A DNA stretch of 39,705 bases from Planctomycetota bacterium (GCA_016935955.1 JAFGPY010000135.1:1-39705), one strand, 5' to 3'; shown: positions 24,786 through 33,808, counted from the stretch's first letter. The notes: generated from the sequence alone by a model not told the origin. Made by a program: numbers and translations.

Positions 24786-26018
24786 TCACGAGCCGCGAGC
24801 CGCAACGGACCATTCACTCAGGTGTTCCATGACGCGAGACACAATACGATCGTAGCTGAGCCACTGACTCTTCTCGGCCATCTGCCGGCGAAACGCCAGC
24901 CGCCCTTCATCGCTTGCATCATGCGAGGCAATGGCGGCAACCGAGTTACAGAGAGTATCGGCAAGTGCGGCCACGTCATTCTTGGCAAAAAACACGCCCT
25001 GATCCGGCCCGGAAATGAGGTGGCTGGTGCTTCCATCGTCTCCGATGCAGACAAATAGCCCCGTCCCGAGCGATTCCTGGCACGAAATGCTGGCCTGGCC
25101 GAACAGGGCGATGTCCGAGGCGTTGTACAGGGCGTTCAGCCGCTGCCGATTGGCGAACCCCAGCCCGCGGAATCGGTCCGCGCTCGGGCCGCTCTCGATC
25201 ACTTGCCGCAGGTACCGGCTTGGGGCATTGTCCGACAACCCGATGAACATGGCATTGGCCCGCGGATCGCGGTCGAGACACTGCTTGATCGCGGTGATCA
25301 ACTGCTCGAGCATCGCACGCTTCCCGTCGGTCACCCGCGAGGACATGCAGATCACCACCGCGGCATCATCAAAGCCGAGTTCCTTGCGGACCTCGCCACG
25401 CAGCCGTTCGTCAAGACTGAAGACATCGGGGCTGAACCCGAGCGGCATCTCGACAATCTTCCGCGAGATTTCCTCTCGCTCGCGATCCGAGCGGAACTGC
25501 CGAAGCAGAATGGGTCGGGTCTGCATGGTATTGGCCACGATCAACTGGCTGCGGCGGCAGGCCGCGCGAATGATCGGGCCGCGGAGAACATGGTGGGCAA
25601 AGGCACGAAGACGAGCCTTAGGTCCGATGCCAGGAAGCGTCCAGTCGAACTCGTGCTGGCTGGCACACTGGCCAAAGAAGCTGGCCACGGGAACGTCCTT
25701 CAGTCCGGCCTTGCGGAGCAGCGTGTAGCCGAAGTACTGCCCTGCACCGAACCAGAGGATACATTCGGGTTGCCATTCGGCCACGCGCCGCCCGAGGGAC
25801 CAGCTCAGCATGGTCGCCTTGGGAAGTCTGCGGGCGCGGAGCCTCTGCATCTCAAACGGCTCGGGAGGCGCCTCAGGGTCGTGATCGATTCCCGGCGGGG
25901 TCCAACAGGTCGTGAAGACGCAGACCTGGTGGCCTTGCAGATGGAGTCGTTCGGCCCAGACGTTCTCCTGGTAGCCGCGGCCCCTCAGGAAGTAACCTAC
26001 TATGATGGCAACTCGCAT
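24786..26018 (-). CDS. GT-B glycosyltransferase
   Basis: A 410-residue protein of the GT-B type. It begins MRVAIIVGYFLRGRGYQENV, typical of GT4-like enzymes, and has AVVICMSSRVTDGKRAMLEQL at the start of the donor domain, then FRGLGFANRQRLNALYNASDIALF. The acceptor-side signature is CQESLGTGLFVCIG, a less usual form of the GT4 motif. GAGGGA lies just before the ATG. The 207-base gap upstream separates it from the Wzy-type gene and holds no promoter or small gene that I can support. Donor and acceptor are unknown. It is the least typical of the six glycosyltransferases. Confidence 0.85.
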   Translation of the reverse strand: MRVAIIVGYFLRGRGYQENVWAERLHLQGHQVCVFTTCWTPPGIDHDPEAPPEPFEMQRLRARRLPKATMLSWSLGRRVAEWQPECILWFGAGQYFGYTLLRKAGLKDVPVASFFGQCASQHEFDWTLPGIGPKARLRAFAHHVLRGPIIRAACRRSQLIVANTMQTRPILLRQFRSDREREEISRKIVEMPLGFSPDVFSLDERLRGEVRKELGFDDAAVVICMSSRVTDGKRAMLEQLITAIKQCLDRDPRANAMFIGLSDNAPSRYLRQVIESGPSADRFRGLGFANRQRLNALYNASDIALFGQASISCQESLGTGLFVCIGDDGSTSHLISGPDQGVFFAKNDVAALADTLCNSVAAIASHDASDEGRLAFRRQMAEKSQWLSYDRIVSRVMEHLSEWSVAARGS

Positions 26019-26225
26019 TGTCCCTCATCCCTGTACGGACTGCCCGACGTGCCGGCTCCGTTGAAGAACGCCATGTGCCTGCCCAACCGCGACCATGCCG
26101 ACCCCGTACAAGGCCACATCCCAGCAGAAGACGGTTGCACGCTCGCCGGCCGTTGCGCCTTCGGGAGAGTGCCGCCGCCTGACCGACATCGCGGACCGCA
26201 GCAGTCAGGCATCGGGTCGGACGTC

Positions 26226-27584
26226 TCATATCTCGGAGGGCACCTTGTCCGAGTAAGCCGGCTCGATCCTCGGCAGATCGTCCCATTCCGACAAGGATGC
26301 CTGATGGGTGGACGGATTGAGCACCTGCGGAAGCACCAATCCCATCCCCAGGAGAAATGCCCGGAGCGGCGAGCCGGTATAGGTGCCGGTTTTCGTGCTG
26401 ATGACCATGTAGTACGTAGTAAGGCAGATGATGGTCAGAACGGTCTGACGCTGGGCCATGTCCGAGGCATATCGCCACGCTCGCCGCATGCCGGCCAGAG
26501 ACAGGAACCAGAAGCCGAACAGCGGCAGCGCCCCGATCAGGCCCAGTTCGTTCAGGGCGGCAATGTACATGTTGTGCGGGTGCGTCGACTTGTCGCCGAA
26601 GTAGGGCCGCAACTGAACCGCGCTGTCGCCGGGACCGTATCCAATCAGCACGCGCGATATCCAGTTCTCAAAGGAAATCCTGGTCATCTCCCAGCGCAGG
26701 AGCGTGGCGTCCATGATGTTCTTGGCGCTGTATCGCGAGTCGGGCGGCAACTGGAGTACAAAGACCGTCGCCATCAGCACAGCCACAAGCACCAGGACAA
26801 CCGTGACCGTGGCCAGGGCTGGCCGGTACTTGCGGATGAGATAGACGCCGAACAGAGTGATCAGCACCTGCATTCCCAATTGCCCGCGAGACCCAGTGCG
26901 ATACGTGGCCAGAACGCCCAGGGCAATAGCCGGAAGGCCAAGCAGCCAGGTTAGCGCATTCGGTCGGCAGATCAGGGCTATGGCGACGCAAATGACCATG
27001 AGCGACGCGGCATCGGCCATGGACAGCGGACTGGCCAGGCCTACGGTCACACGCTCGAAGCCGCTTTGCGCCGTTCCGGCCCCGAGCACCAGGAGACTGA
27101 CCGTCACTACCAGGCCGACCAGGATCATGTACGTGGTGAACCTGCGAACGTCACGGAAGTGGTGGATCAGCAAGAGGGGCGAGATTATCATGGCAACGTC
27201 TTCGACCGAGAAGATCACCGCATACTTGAATCCAAGTTCCCCGTCCCTGCTCAGAGGCAGTTGTGCCCACACGGCAATCACCGAAAGCAGCAACAGGACG
27301 TACGGCCACCAGGGAACTCGTTCTATGTGGCCTTGGCGCATCAAGATCTTGATCCCGCCGGCAGACCAGATCAAGGCGATGATGATCAGGTCGATCGCAT
27401 AGGAGAAATAGTAGAACCCCGGCAGCACCATGATGATGAAGACGCGCATGGGCGTGAGGGCGGCGATCAGCAACAAGGACAGGTTGGGGCGCCACATCAG
27501 AAACAGGAGGATCACGCCGGCCACCATCAGACCGATGGCCACAGCGACCCCGAGGCTCATCTGTGGAGCAAAATCTTTGATCAT
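26226..27584 (-). CDS. Wzy/WaaL-type O-antigen polymerase or ligase
   Basis: A 452-residue polytopic membrane protein with about 11-12 hydrophobic segments. The large periplasmic loop contains VLIGYGPGDSAVQLRPYF and KSTHPHNMYIAALNELGLIG, which is the O-antigen ligase/polymerase (Wzy_C) signature with the conserved His. With a flippase and many glycosyltransferases beside it, a Wzy polymerase of the repeat unit is the better guess; a WaaL-like ligase or another member of this superfamily is possible. It is not an exosortase, since the transpeptidase Cys/Arg/His pattern is not seen. It is the first gene after a near-consensus promoter at 27669-27697. The ATG has only weak GGTGA upstream. Confidence 0.88.
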   Translation of the reverse strand: MIKDFAPQMSLGVAVAIGLMVAGVILLFLMWRPNLSLLLIAALTPMRVFIIMVLPGFYYFSYAIDLIIIALIWSAGGIKILMRQGHIERVPWWPYVLLLLSVIAVWAQLPLSRDGELGFKYAVIFSVEDVAMIISPLLLIHHFRDVRRFTTYMILVGLVVTVSLLVLGAGTAQSGFERVTVGLASPLSMADAASLMVICVAIALICRPNALTWLLGLPAIALGVLATYRTGSRGQLGMQVLITLFGVYLIRKYRPALATVTVVLVLVAVLMATVFVLQLPPDSRYSAKNIMDATLLRWEMTRISFENWISRVLIGYGPGDSAVQLRPYFGDKSTHPHNMYIAALNELGLIGALPLFGFWFLSLAGMRRAWRYASDMAQRQTVLTIICLTTYYMVISTKTGTYTGSPLRAFLLGMGLVLPQVLNPSTHQASLSEWDDLPRIEPAYSDKVPSEI

Positions 27585-27619
27585 TCAGCCGTCACCCAAA
27601 CAGCAAGTTCGCGAACAAA

Positions 27620-27637
27620 GCCCGCCCGCGGCGGGGC
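27620..27637 (-). terminator. GC-rich leader hairpin with short T-run, possible attenuator
   Basis: On the minus strand GCCCCGCC pairs with GGCGGGC around loop GCG (one bulged base), followed by TTTGTT. It lies between the Wzy-gene promoter (27669-27697) and its ATG (27584). It could end readthrough from the FemAB-like gene or attenuate the Wzy transcript. The T-run is short, so confidence is low. Confidence 0.35.
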
Positions 27638-27668
27638 AGCAGGCCCCGTCGGCAAGGCTCCAATGAGG

Positions 27669-27697
27669 ATTCTACGTCCCCCCGACAGGCTTGTCAA
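27669..27697 (-). promoter_or_regulatory. strong sigma-70 promoter of the Wzy-type gene and its operon
   Basis: On the minus strand TTGACA (-35, plus 27692-27697, perfect) and TAGAAT (-10, plus 27669-27674, five of six) are 17 bases apart. The predicted start near 27662 gives a 5' leader of about 78 bases. It is the best promoter in the window and should drive the unit running to about 18.8 kb. Confidence 0.78.
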
Positions 27698-27788
27698 TCG
27701 CGCTCCCGGGCTGCCGTCGCGGCTGTACGGCAAGGATGCGACGACATTTCCGGCCCTCGGGAGGCCAACCGGCAACTACCCTGGACCT

Positions 27789-28829
27789 TCAACGATTCGA
27801 CAGTTCAGCCATCATTGCTCTGAACATGTCGGTGTGCTTTCGAGAAGCTTTGCGCCACATCTCGGCCACCAACGGACGAAGCCAGATGGAGGCCACCTTC
27901 TCCACAAGGGCAACGGGACAGAGAGTCCCGCCCCACGCCCGGTAGTATCGTTCCACGCCAGGCAACGTCGATCCCTCGAAGTCAAATGTCTGTCCGGCCG
28001 CAATGGCGTCCTGAATGGCCTGCCAGAGAATCAGGGCTCCGGCACCGGTACCCCCGGCACCTGCCATGACACCCGACATGATGCAATACATGGCGCGCGG
28101 ATCCCACACTACAAGTTGACCGGCGCAGATCTTGCCATCGGAATCCCTGGCGATGTATATCCTGCCTGCGCCGAGTTGGACGGCCGCCGACCACATGCGG
28201 CGATAGGAACCGGCCTTCCCCTCCACAGAGAGCCCTTGTCTGGCAAATGTGGCGGAGTGCGCCGGCAGAAAGGCATCGAGATCGAGCGTGGTTTCGACGA
28301 CGAGGCCTTGTTTCTGTGCCTTGCGTACCGTGTTCCGCTGTTTGGAGTCAATCTCCGACCAGACCTCATCCGCGGTTTTCGTCGGCGCAATGCGATAGGT
28401 GTGTCCCAGATAGGAGCGGTATCCGTGCCAGCGATAGGGCTGGGTGTCGAGCACATCGGGAGGAAGCGTGAAGCGAATCCAAGAAGCCGCAGGCATCCCC
28501 GCCAGAAGACTGAGGAGTTTCTCTTTCTGTTCAGTGTAAGCCGTCGTGTTCTTCTCCGCCCGTGGTCGGCTCAGGACCGGTCCATGGTACGGCGTCAGCA
28601 TGGGGGCGCGAAAGGTGGAGAACTTGGCCAGCGGACGCTTCAGCAGAGGCACCCCCGCCACAATAGCTCCTTGCCCGTCGCGACAGACCAGAACCGACAC
28701 GTCATTGCACAGTGCATTGAGCCATTCCGTGCGATGGAAGACCGTCCCCTGGGGTTGCTCCTGCACAAAGGTGTTCCATTCAGGCCATTGGCTGGACTGC
28801 AGCAATTCGGTTTGGAGTCTGTTTGCCAC
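27789..28829 (-). CDS. FemAB/GNAT-like acyltransferase (Acetyltransf_6 type)
   Basis: A 346-residue cytoplasmic protein with the GNAT-fold pattern of the FemAB-like family. WSEIDSKQRNTVRKAQKQGL (about 150-170) is the usual basic helix, followed by AGQLVVWDPRAMYCIMSGV and FDFEGSTLPGVERYYRAWGG near the C terminus. Related proteins transfer an aminoacyl or acyl group to a sugar or peptide; PEP-CTERM-linked loci often carry one. The start is GTG at 28829 with GGAGG 6 bases upstream. It follows the flippase gene and is the last of the wecB unit. Its acceptor is unknown; amidation of an amino sugar with an amino acid is one possibility. Confidence 0.83.
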   Translation of the reverse strand: MANRLQTELLQSSQWPEWNTFVQEQPQGTVFHRTEWLNALCNDVSVLVCRDGQGAIVAGVPLLKRPLAKFSTFRAPMLTPYHGPVLSRPRAEKNTTAYTEQKEKLLSLLAGMPAASWIRFTLPPDVLDTQPYRWHGYRSYLGHTYRIAPTKTADEVWSEIDSKQRNTVRKAQKQGLVVETTLDLDAFLPAHSATFARQGLSVEGKAGSYRRMWSAAVQLGAGRIYIARDSDGKICAGQLVVWDPRAMYCIMSGVMAGAGGTGAGALILWQAIQDAIAAGQTFDFEGSTLPGVERYYRAWGGTLCPVALVEKVASIWLRPLVAEMWRKASRKHTDMFRAMMAELSNR

Positions 28830-28865
28830 GACCTACCTCCTGAACTCGCGTCTTTCGACAGGGAA

Positions 28866-30380
28866 TCAAGCCCCGTCGTTCTGATCAGACGCGGAGACCG
28901 ACACTTGCGGCTTAAATCGGCTCTTGACCTTATCGATGGCCAATTTCAGCTCGGACACACGAATCGCCCCCAAAGCGAGGGCCGCAAGACCGAAGACCAC
29001 GGCCCCGAGAGCGGTGCCGGTCAACAGGTCGAGCCACTCCGGCAACGCCAGCAGCCGGAACGCCGCCAACACAACGGCCATCACGGCCGTAGCGCCCGCG
29101 CAGCGCAGGACGTGACCCCAATCCAAGGACGTATGAAAAACCGACTTCGATATGACATACATGATCGCGGCCATCAGCGTCATTGACGCCACGCCAGCCG
29201 CCACGGCGCCGACGATCTGGAAGGGTCCGATCAGCAGCAAGGCAAGCCCCATGTTCATCAGGGCGCCGATCGCCTGCAGAATGATGCAGACGTGCAGGCG
29301 CTTCTGCATCCACATCGAGAACTGTGACACGCTGTAGAGGTTCAGGGCCATGGGAGCCAGCCCATAGAAGGCGATGAGCCAGGGAGCCACTTCCATGTCC
29401 CGCTTCGCAAGAACGTGGATGATCGCATTGCCATAGAAGTAGAGCCCGACCAGGATGGGAAACGAGGTCATCACAATGATCTTGTACGCCAGGCGGAGGA
29501 TGGGCCGCGCCAGTTCCGGTTGTCCGGCATTCCAATGCGAGCTGATGGCCGCCAGGAGCGCCGTCTGGTTGGCCATGCCGATGATTCGAATCACGTTGCC
29601 CAGCGTCACAATGATAACGAAGACAGCGACGGCACCGAGGTCGGCCAGCGATACGAGGAAGTACTGGGCTCCGCGGCTGGCCCAGAAGGCCAGCACCTGT
29701 CCGAGGATGAGCCAGAAACCGAAGGACCACAGGCCCGGCATCCTCGGCAACTGCGGTGGAGCCACGCCGTGGCGTTTGACGACGTAAGCCGCCGTACCGA
29801 TTACGACCCCCAGACGAATGAGCGTCGCCCACATGAGCACTTGCACCAGACCGTAGCCTTTCAGCAACAGTATGGCGGCCAGCCCGATCTCCGCGAAAAC
29901 CGTACAGGTGCTGATGACGGCCCTGACGCTGGGCCGGTTCATGACCAGAAAGTAGCTTGTGGCGACGGCCACGGCCGCACTGGAGATACAGTACAGAAAC
30001 ATCGGTTGCACGTATGCCTGGAATACCTCGCTGCCAAAGACGAACTTGGACAGACCTTCCGTCCAGAACTGCCCCGCCAGGAGCACCAGCAGGCCGCCGG
30101 CCAGCGGCACGAGCAGGCTTGCGCTGAAAATGCCGGACAACTGGCGGTCGTCCTGCGTACCAGCCAGGAAACGCGTCAGCAACGGCGACAGCTTCAGGGT
30201 CAGGAACGGCTCCAGCAGCAGACTGGTAGCCACCACCTGCCCCCAGACGCCGTAGGCGTCCTTGCCCAGAATGCGGATGATCAGCGGGATGAAGACCAGC
30301 GGGCGCACCGCCAGGCCGAATTCGGCAATGACAATCACGACGTAATCGAGGAGGTACTTCTTGCGTCCGGGTCGGGTCAT
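28866..30380 (-). CDS. Wzx-type polysaccharide flippase
   Basis: A 504-residue membrane protein with about 12-14 hydrophobic segments and the MOP/PST flippase pattern. Typical pieces are IPLIIRILGKDAYGVWGQV near the N terminus and long alternating helices to the end. It is expected to move the undecaprenyl-linked repeat unit across the inner membrane. GGAGGTGA lies 3 bases before the ATG, and the start overlaps the upstream GNAT stop by 4 bases (30377-30380). The C-terminal tail is basic and polar. Its partner Wzy-type gene is downstream at 26226-27584. Full family length with no interruption. Confidence 0.91.
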   Translation of the reverse strand: MTRPGRKKYLLDYVVIVIAEFGLAVRPLVFIPLIIRILGKDAYGVWGQVVATSLLLEPFLTLKLSPLLTRFLAGTQDDRQLSGIFSASLLVPLAGGLLVLLAGQFWTEGLSKFVFGSEVFQAYVQPMFLYCISSAAVAVATSYFLVMNRPSVRAVISTCTVFAEIGLAAILLLKGYGLVQVLMWATLIRLGVVIGTAAYVVKRHGVAPPQLPRMPGLWSFGFWLILGQVLAFWASRGAQYFLVSLADLGAVAVFVIIVTLGNVIRIIGMANQTALLAAISSHWNAGQPELARPILRLAYKIIVMTSFPILVGLYFYGNAIIHVLAKRDMEVAPWLIAFYGLAPMALNLYSVSQFSMWMQKRLHVCIILQAIGALMNMGLALLLIGPFQIVGAVAAGVASMTLMAAIMYVISKSVFHTSLDWGHVLRCAGATAVMAVVLAAFRLLALPEWLDLLTGTALGAVVFGLAALALGAIRVSELKLAIDKVKSRFKPQVSVSASDQNDGA

Positions 30381-31078
30381 ACTTCACCTCCGCGAGCTGC
30401 TGGAGATGAGGCTTCGTCGGCGGACTCCAATGATGGGAAGGACTCCCGTCGGCAGCCCAGGAAGCAACAGGTACGAACCAGACCAACGCGGCGGAACCCA
30501 TTGCGCTCGTGCGCCTTCAGGGAAGCCACGTTGTCGCTGTGGATCAGACTGACCAACGTGCGAGTGCCGTCGGCCTTGGCCTGCCGGATTGCCTCTCGCA
30601 ACACGATTGTCCCCAAGCCCTTGCCCCGTGCCGACGCCGCCACGAAGAACCTCATGACCATGCGAACAGGCGGCACCCGCAATCCGGCCAGGCCCGGGAC
30701 TGAATCGAAAATGGGAGTCGGCTCGGGCATCCATACGCCCGCCACCGGGCGGCCGCCCTGGATCGCTATGAGGTGACGCAAACCGGCCCCGAGATCGTTG
30801 CGCAGACTCTCCTTAAGCGCACGAGGTCGCTGATAGTTCACCAGGGAAGTGGGAATGACTTCAACGAGGGCCTCCAGATCGGCCACGGTCATGCTGCGAA
30901 ACGAGAGGTCGTCGAAGGACGGCGCTGCGGCCTGTTCACACGCGGCGGAATCGTCCGCCAAGCCGAGAACGAGGATGACGTCATCCCGCCGTCCACACAG
31001 TCGAAAGCCTATGCGGCGCAGGATCCCCTGGAGCTTCTTCTGTCGAAAAGCGCGCCACAGGGTACCTACCAGTCCCAC
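30377..31078 (-). CDS. GNAT-family N-acetyltransferase
   Basis: A 233-residue acetyltransferase. A short basic N-terminal segment (about 1-50) precedes the GNAT domain. The acetyl-CoA loop is in FFVAASARGKGLGTIVLREAI, preceded by VPPVRMVMRF, and NVASLKAHERNGFRRVG is the C-terminal GNAT segment. The start is GTG at 31078, with AAGGAGG 8 bases upstream. It lies 3 bases downstream of the deacetylase-like gene and overlaps the flippase gene by 4 bases. It may acylate an amino group that the deacetylase-like protein exposes (inferred). Confidence 0.87.
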   Translation of the reverse strand: MGLVGTLWRAFRQKKLQGILRRIGFRLCGRRDDVILVLGLADDSAACEQAAAPSFDDLSFRSMTVADLEALVEVIPTSLVNYQRPRALKESLRNDLGAGLRHLIAIQGGRPVAGVWMPEPTPIFDSVPGLAGLRVPPVRMVMRFFVAASARGKGLGTIVLREAIRQAKADGTRTLVSLIHSDNVASLKAHERNGFRRVGLVRTCCFLGCRRESFPSLESADEASSPAARGGEV

Positions 31079-31081
31079 GAC

Positions 31082-32551
31082 TCAGACCTCCTTGGATCCA
31101 TCGGTCTCCCGGAAGACCTCACTGGTTTCAGCCACGTGTGACTTCACGAGACCTTCTCGCCAGGCCACATGATGATCCATGACCGTCCCCACAGGCGCCA
31201 CCCACACTTCAGAATCACCGCTCAGGCGACGAAGCATCTCGGCATAGACGTCGCAGAAATGGCGGGGATCTTCGCGAATCAGGTTAGTCGGGTGGTAAAG
31301 CAGCACGAAGAGGCCATGAACTCTCTTGGCGGCCTCCATGAGCATCTCGAACCGTTCAATGTGCCGTCGTTCCCGGTCCCCTTTCATCAGGGACGTGTCC
31401 ATCATGTGCATGCCGCACTCCCAGACGTTCAGTTCCCGGCCCTGAGACAGATCATACATGCGAAAGGGCAACAATGAACCCGCCCGGATACCCGTGTCCG
31501 GAGACCATCCCAGTGTGGCATCATAGATCAGGCCGGCTCCCTCGTACGCCCTGAAGGTCTCGGGAACTCGAGCCCGAAGGTAGTGATGCCTGTGGGTGCG
31601 AATCGGACTCGTTGTGCACTCCCGCAGCCGTTGCGCCTCTTCCTTGACCAGCGATTCGGACGCCATTGCCCCATAGGAGGCATGAAGCCCAACTTCGTTG
31701 CCTTCCTCGACAAAATGCCGCAACAGATTCTGCACCCGACGGTTCCGCAACGAGTACCTGCGAACGTGACGCGTTCCTTCGCGGGCCACTGGCTCTTCCA
31801 GACTCAGGGCGAAGAAGGTGGCCCTGAAGCCGAATTCGGCCTCAAGGTCCAGGAGGCTTTGAAATGCGCTCCATTGATACCCGATGCCCGTGCGGAGCGT
31901 TTTCCAGAACTGCCTGAGCCGGCTCGCGGCCACGGCCCAACGCCCTCCCGCAAAGTGGTAACCGGCCGCCACAAGGCGAGTGAAGGCATACCGAATCGCG
32001 GACTCCAAGCAATCGTCCACATCGTGCGTCAGACAAACCGCACACCGCTTGTTGTCCGGCCAAGGCTCCACTCGCTGCAACTCGACGCCGACTTGACGGC
32101 CCGCCTCCAGAACCGCCTCGGCTACCTGGTCGACCATCAGGTCCACCACGGGACAATGAGAAAGCTGTTCCCGAACCAGAAGACTCTGCTCACAGGGAAA
32201 ACGCCCGTGCACATCGCTTGCCGACTCGTCGTACTCCTCCGCCCGCGAGAGAAACCAACCGGTGACGCCCGGAACATCACAGCCGACGATCAACCGGATC
32301 GCGGACTCGACGTACTCCGTGCGGATGAAATCCTGTCTGAACTGCCCCTCCGCCGCCGACCTGAGGAGTTCCGGGGACGGGGGAAGCGCTGACGGTCGAA
32401 AACACAACTGCAAGGCTTCGCGCCCCGAGGGTGCGTCCTCGGGTGTCTCGGCCCAGCGGATGGCGAACTGACTGTTCGAGTCCAGGCGAAGACGGACCAG
32501 AAACTCGCGGCGGGCCCACGCCAGGTAAGCGGAGTCACGGCTGCTGTACAT
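31082..32551 (-). CDS. polysaccharide deacetylase-like protein with variant active site
   Basis: A 489-residue protein. The first 165 residues are a hydrophilic alpha/beta region without a recognised motif. The NodB-like part starts at AVCLTHDVDD (about 171-180), where the paired Asp residues sit. FGFRATFFALS follows at about 240-250. The second motif reads GLHASYG (about 288-294), so the usual HxxxH lacks its second His. RTHRHHYLRAR, IYDATLGWS and LLYHPTNLI supply later conserved positions. This resembles a known deacetylase-like subgroup in EPS loci. ATG 32551 is chosen because AGGAG lies 6 bases upstream; an ATG at 32584 overlaps the wecB stop but has no ribosome binding site. Whether it deacetylates, or acts another way, is open. 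Confidence 0.82.
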   Translation of the reverse strand: MYSSRDSAYLAWARREFLVRLRLDSNSQFAIRWAETPEDAPSGREALQLCFRPSALPPSPELLRSAAEGQFRQDFIRTEYVESAIRLIVGCDVPGVTGWFLSRAEEYDESASDVHGRFPCEQSLLVREQLSHCPVVDLMVDQVAEAVLEAGRQVGVELQRVEPWPDNKRCAVCLTHDVDDCLESAIRYAFTRLVAAGYHFAGGRWAVAASRLRQFWKTLRTGIGYQWSAFQSLLDLEAEFGFRATFFALSLEEPVAREGTRHVRRYSLRNRRVQNLLRHFVEEGNEVGLHASYGAMASESLVKEEAQRLRECTTSPIRTHRHHYLRARVPETFRAYEGAGLIYDATLGWSPDTGIRAGSLLPFRMYDLSQGRELNVWECGMHMMDTSLMKGDRERRHIERFEMLMEAAKRVHGLFVLLYHPTNLIREDPRHFCDVYAEMLRRLSGDSEVWVAPVGTVMDHHVAWREGLVKSHVAETSEVFRETDGSKEV

Positions 32552-32583
32552 CCACGTCTCCTCGCCGCGCGCGTGTCCTGCCA

Positions 32584-33666
32584 TCAGGAAACCAGCCGCT
32601 GGACGATCCGTTCGGCCGCGCGGCCGTCCCACAGAGGCGGCACGTCGCAACGGACCTGGCCGTCCTGCACGCGGCGATAGGCGGCCAGAATCCGCGCCGG
32701 GTCGGTGCCCACGAGCTGGTTGCTGCCCAGCGTACAGGTCACCGGGCGTTCGGTGTTCTCCCGTAGGGTCAGGCAAGGCACCCTTAGAATCGTCGTCTCT
32801 TCCTGGATGCCGCCGGAATCGGTCAGCACCAGGTTCGCCGAGGCCGTCAGACAGAGGAAGTCCAGGTACCCCTGGGGATCGATGAGCCGCAAGTTGCCCA
32901 TGGACGCCAGGCGGCCGCCGAGGCCCATGGCCTCGATCCGCCCGCGCGTCCTCGGATGACACGGGAAGATGATCGGCATGTCGCGCTGTACCACGTCGAT
33001 GGCGTCCAGCAGCCTCGACAGAACGGCGGCATCGTCCACGTTCGACGGCCGGTGCAGCGTCATCACCGCATAGCCCTGCGGCACGAGGCCCAGGTTCGCC
33101 AGGACCGCACTCTGCCGGGCGCGCTCCAGGTGCTTCAGGAGCGTGTCGATCATCACGTTGCCGACGAAGTGCACGCGATCCTGCGGCACGCCTTCGCGGC
33201 CGAGATTGTAGATGCCCGACTCCTCGGTCACGAAGCACAGGTTGCTGATGGCGTCGGTGAGGCGGCGGTTGATCTCCTCGGGCATCGCCTCGTCGCCGCT
33301 GCGAAGGCCGGCCTCCACGTGGGCCACCGGCACTCCCAATTTCCGGGCCACCAGGGCGCAGGCCACCGTCGAATTGACGTCGCCGACAACCAGGACGAGG
33401 TCGGGCTTGTGCTCGACGACCACGGGCTCGAAGCGCTTCATGATCTCAGCCGTCTGGACCGCGTGCGTGCCGGAACCGACTTCCAGGTTGAGGTCCGGGC
33501 GAGGAATGCCCAGCTCGTCGAAGAACAGCTCGCTCATGACCTTATCGTAGTGCTGGCCGGTGTGAACCAGGAGCGGCTCAATCTCGGGACGAGCCCGGTA
33601 GGCTTCCATCAGGGGCGCGATCTTCATGAAGTTTGGCCGTGCCCCGCATATGTTGACGATTCGCAT
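32584..33666 (-). CDS. wecB: UDP-N-acetylglucosamine 2-epimerase (non-hydrolysing)
   Basis: A 360-residue cytoplasmic enzyme that should convert UDP-GlcNAc to UDP-ManNAc, or a related 2-epimerisation on a deoxy-amino sugar. The N terminus CGARPNFMKIAPL, VAHVEAGLRSGD with MPEEINRRLTD, VMTLHRPSNVDD and VLTDSGGIQEET are the expected signatures. Length fits WecB (about 370). With a WbuB-like glycosyltransferase in the island it could also be an FnlC-type epimerase for a deoxyhexosamine; the sequence does not decide. It is the first gene of a unit driven by the promoter at 33780-33808. No strong Shine-Dalgarno sequence is seen before the ATG at 33666. Confidence 0.93.
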   Translation of the reverse strand: MRIVNICGARPNFMKIAPLMEAYRARPEIEPLLVHTGQHYDKVMSELFFDELGIPRPDLNLEVGSGTHAVQTAEIMKRFEPVVVEHKPDLVLVVGDVNSTVACALVARKLGVPVAHVEAGLRSGDEAMPEEINRRLTDAISNLCFVTEESGIYNLGREGVPQDRVHFVGNVMIDTLLKHLERARQSAVLANLGLVPQGYAVMTLHRPSNVDDAAVLSRLLDAIDVVQRDMPIIFPCHPRTRGRIEAMGLGGRLASMGNLRLIDPQGYLDFLCLTASANLVLTDSGGIQEETTILRVPCLTLRENTERPVTCTLGSNQLVGTDPARILAAYRRVQDGQVRCDVPPLWDGRAAERIVQRLVS

Positions 33667-33779
33667 AGTAAGGCGATCTTTCCATCTCAGTAGAGTTGTG
33701 GTCGCGCGCAGTTAGGGCCGGTCCGCGGTAACGCTCGCGGCCAACTCACGGCCATCCACCCGTCGTGCCGAAGGGCATA

Positions 33780-33808
33780 AGCATAGCCAATCCGGCTGGT
33801 GTTGTCTA
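33780..33808 (-). promoter_or_regulatory. promoter of the wecB unit
   Basis: On the minus strand TAGACA (-35, plus 33803-33808) and TATGCT (-10, plus 33780-33785) are 17 bases apart. The -10 is the same hexamer as in the heparinase-like gene promoter. The leader to the wecB ATG is about 107 bases. The remainder of the 203-base gap after cysNC holds no gene or clear terminator. Confidence 0.5.

Noticed and set aside
26226..27584. exosortase identity for the polytopic protein
   Set aside because: The HPHNMYIAALNELG loop is the O-antigen ligase/polymerase signature; the exosortase Cys/Arg/His pattern is not seen.
27066..29186. 706-codon plus-strand open frame opposite the Wzy- and FemAB-like genes
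   Set aside because: It runs across two real minus-strand genes and the promoter between them, with no domain or ribosome binding site.
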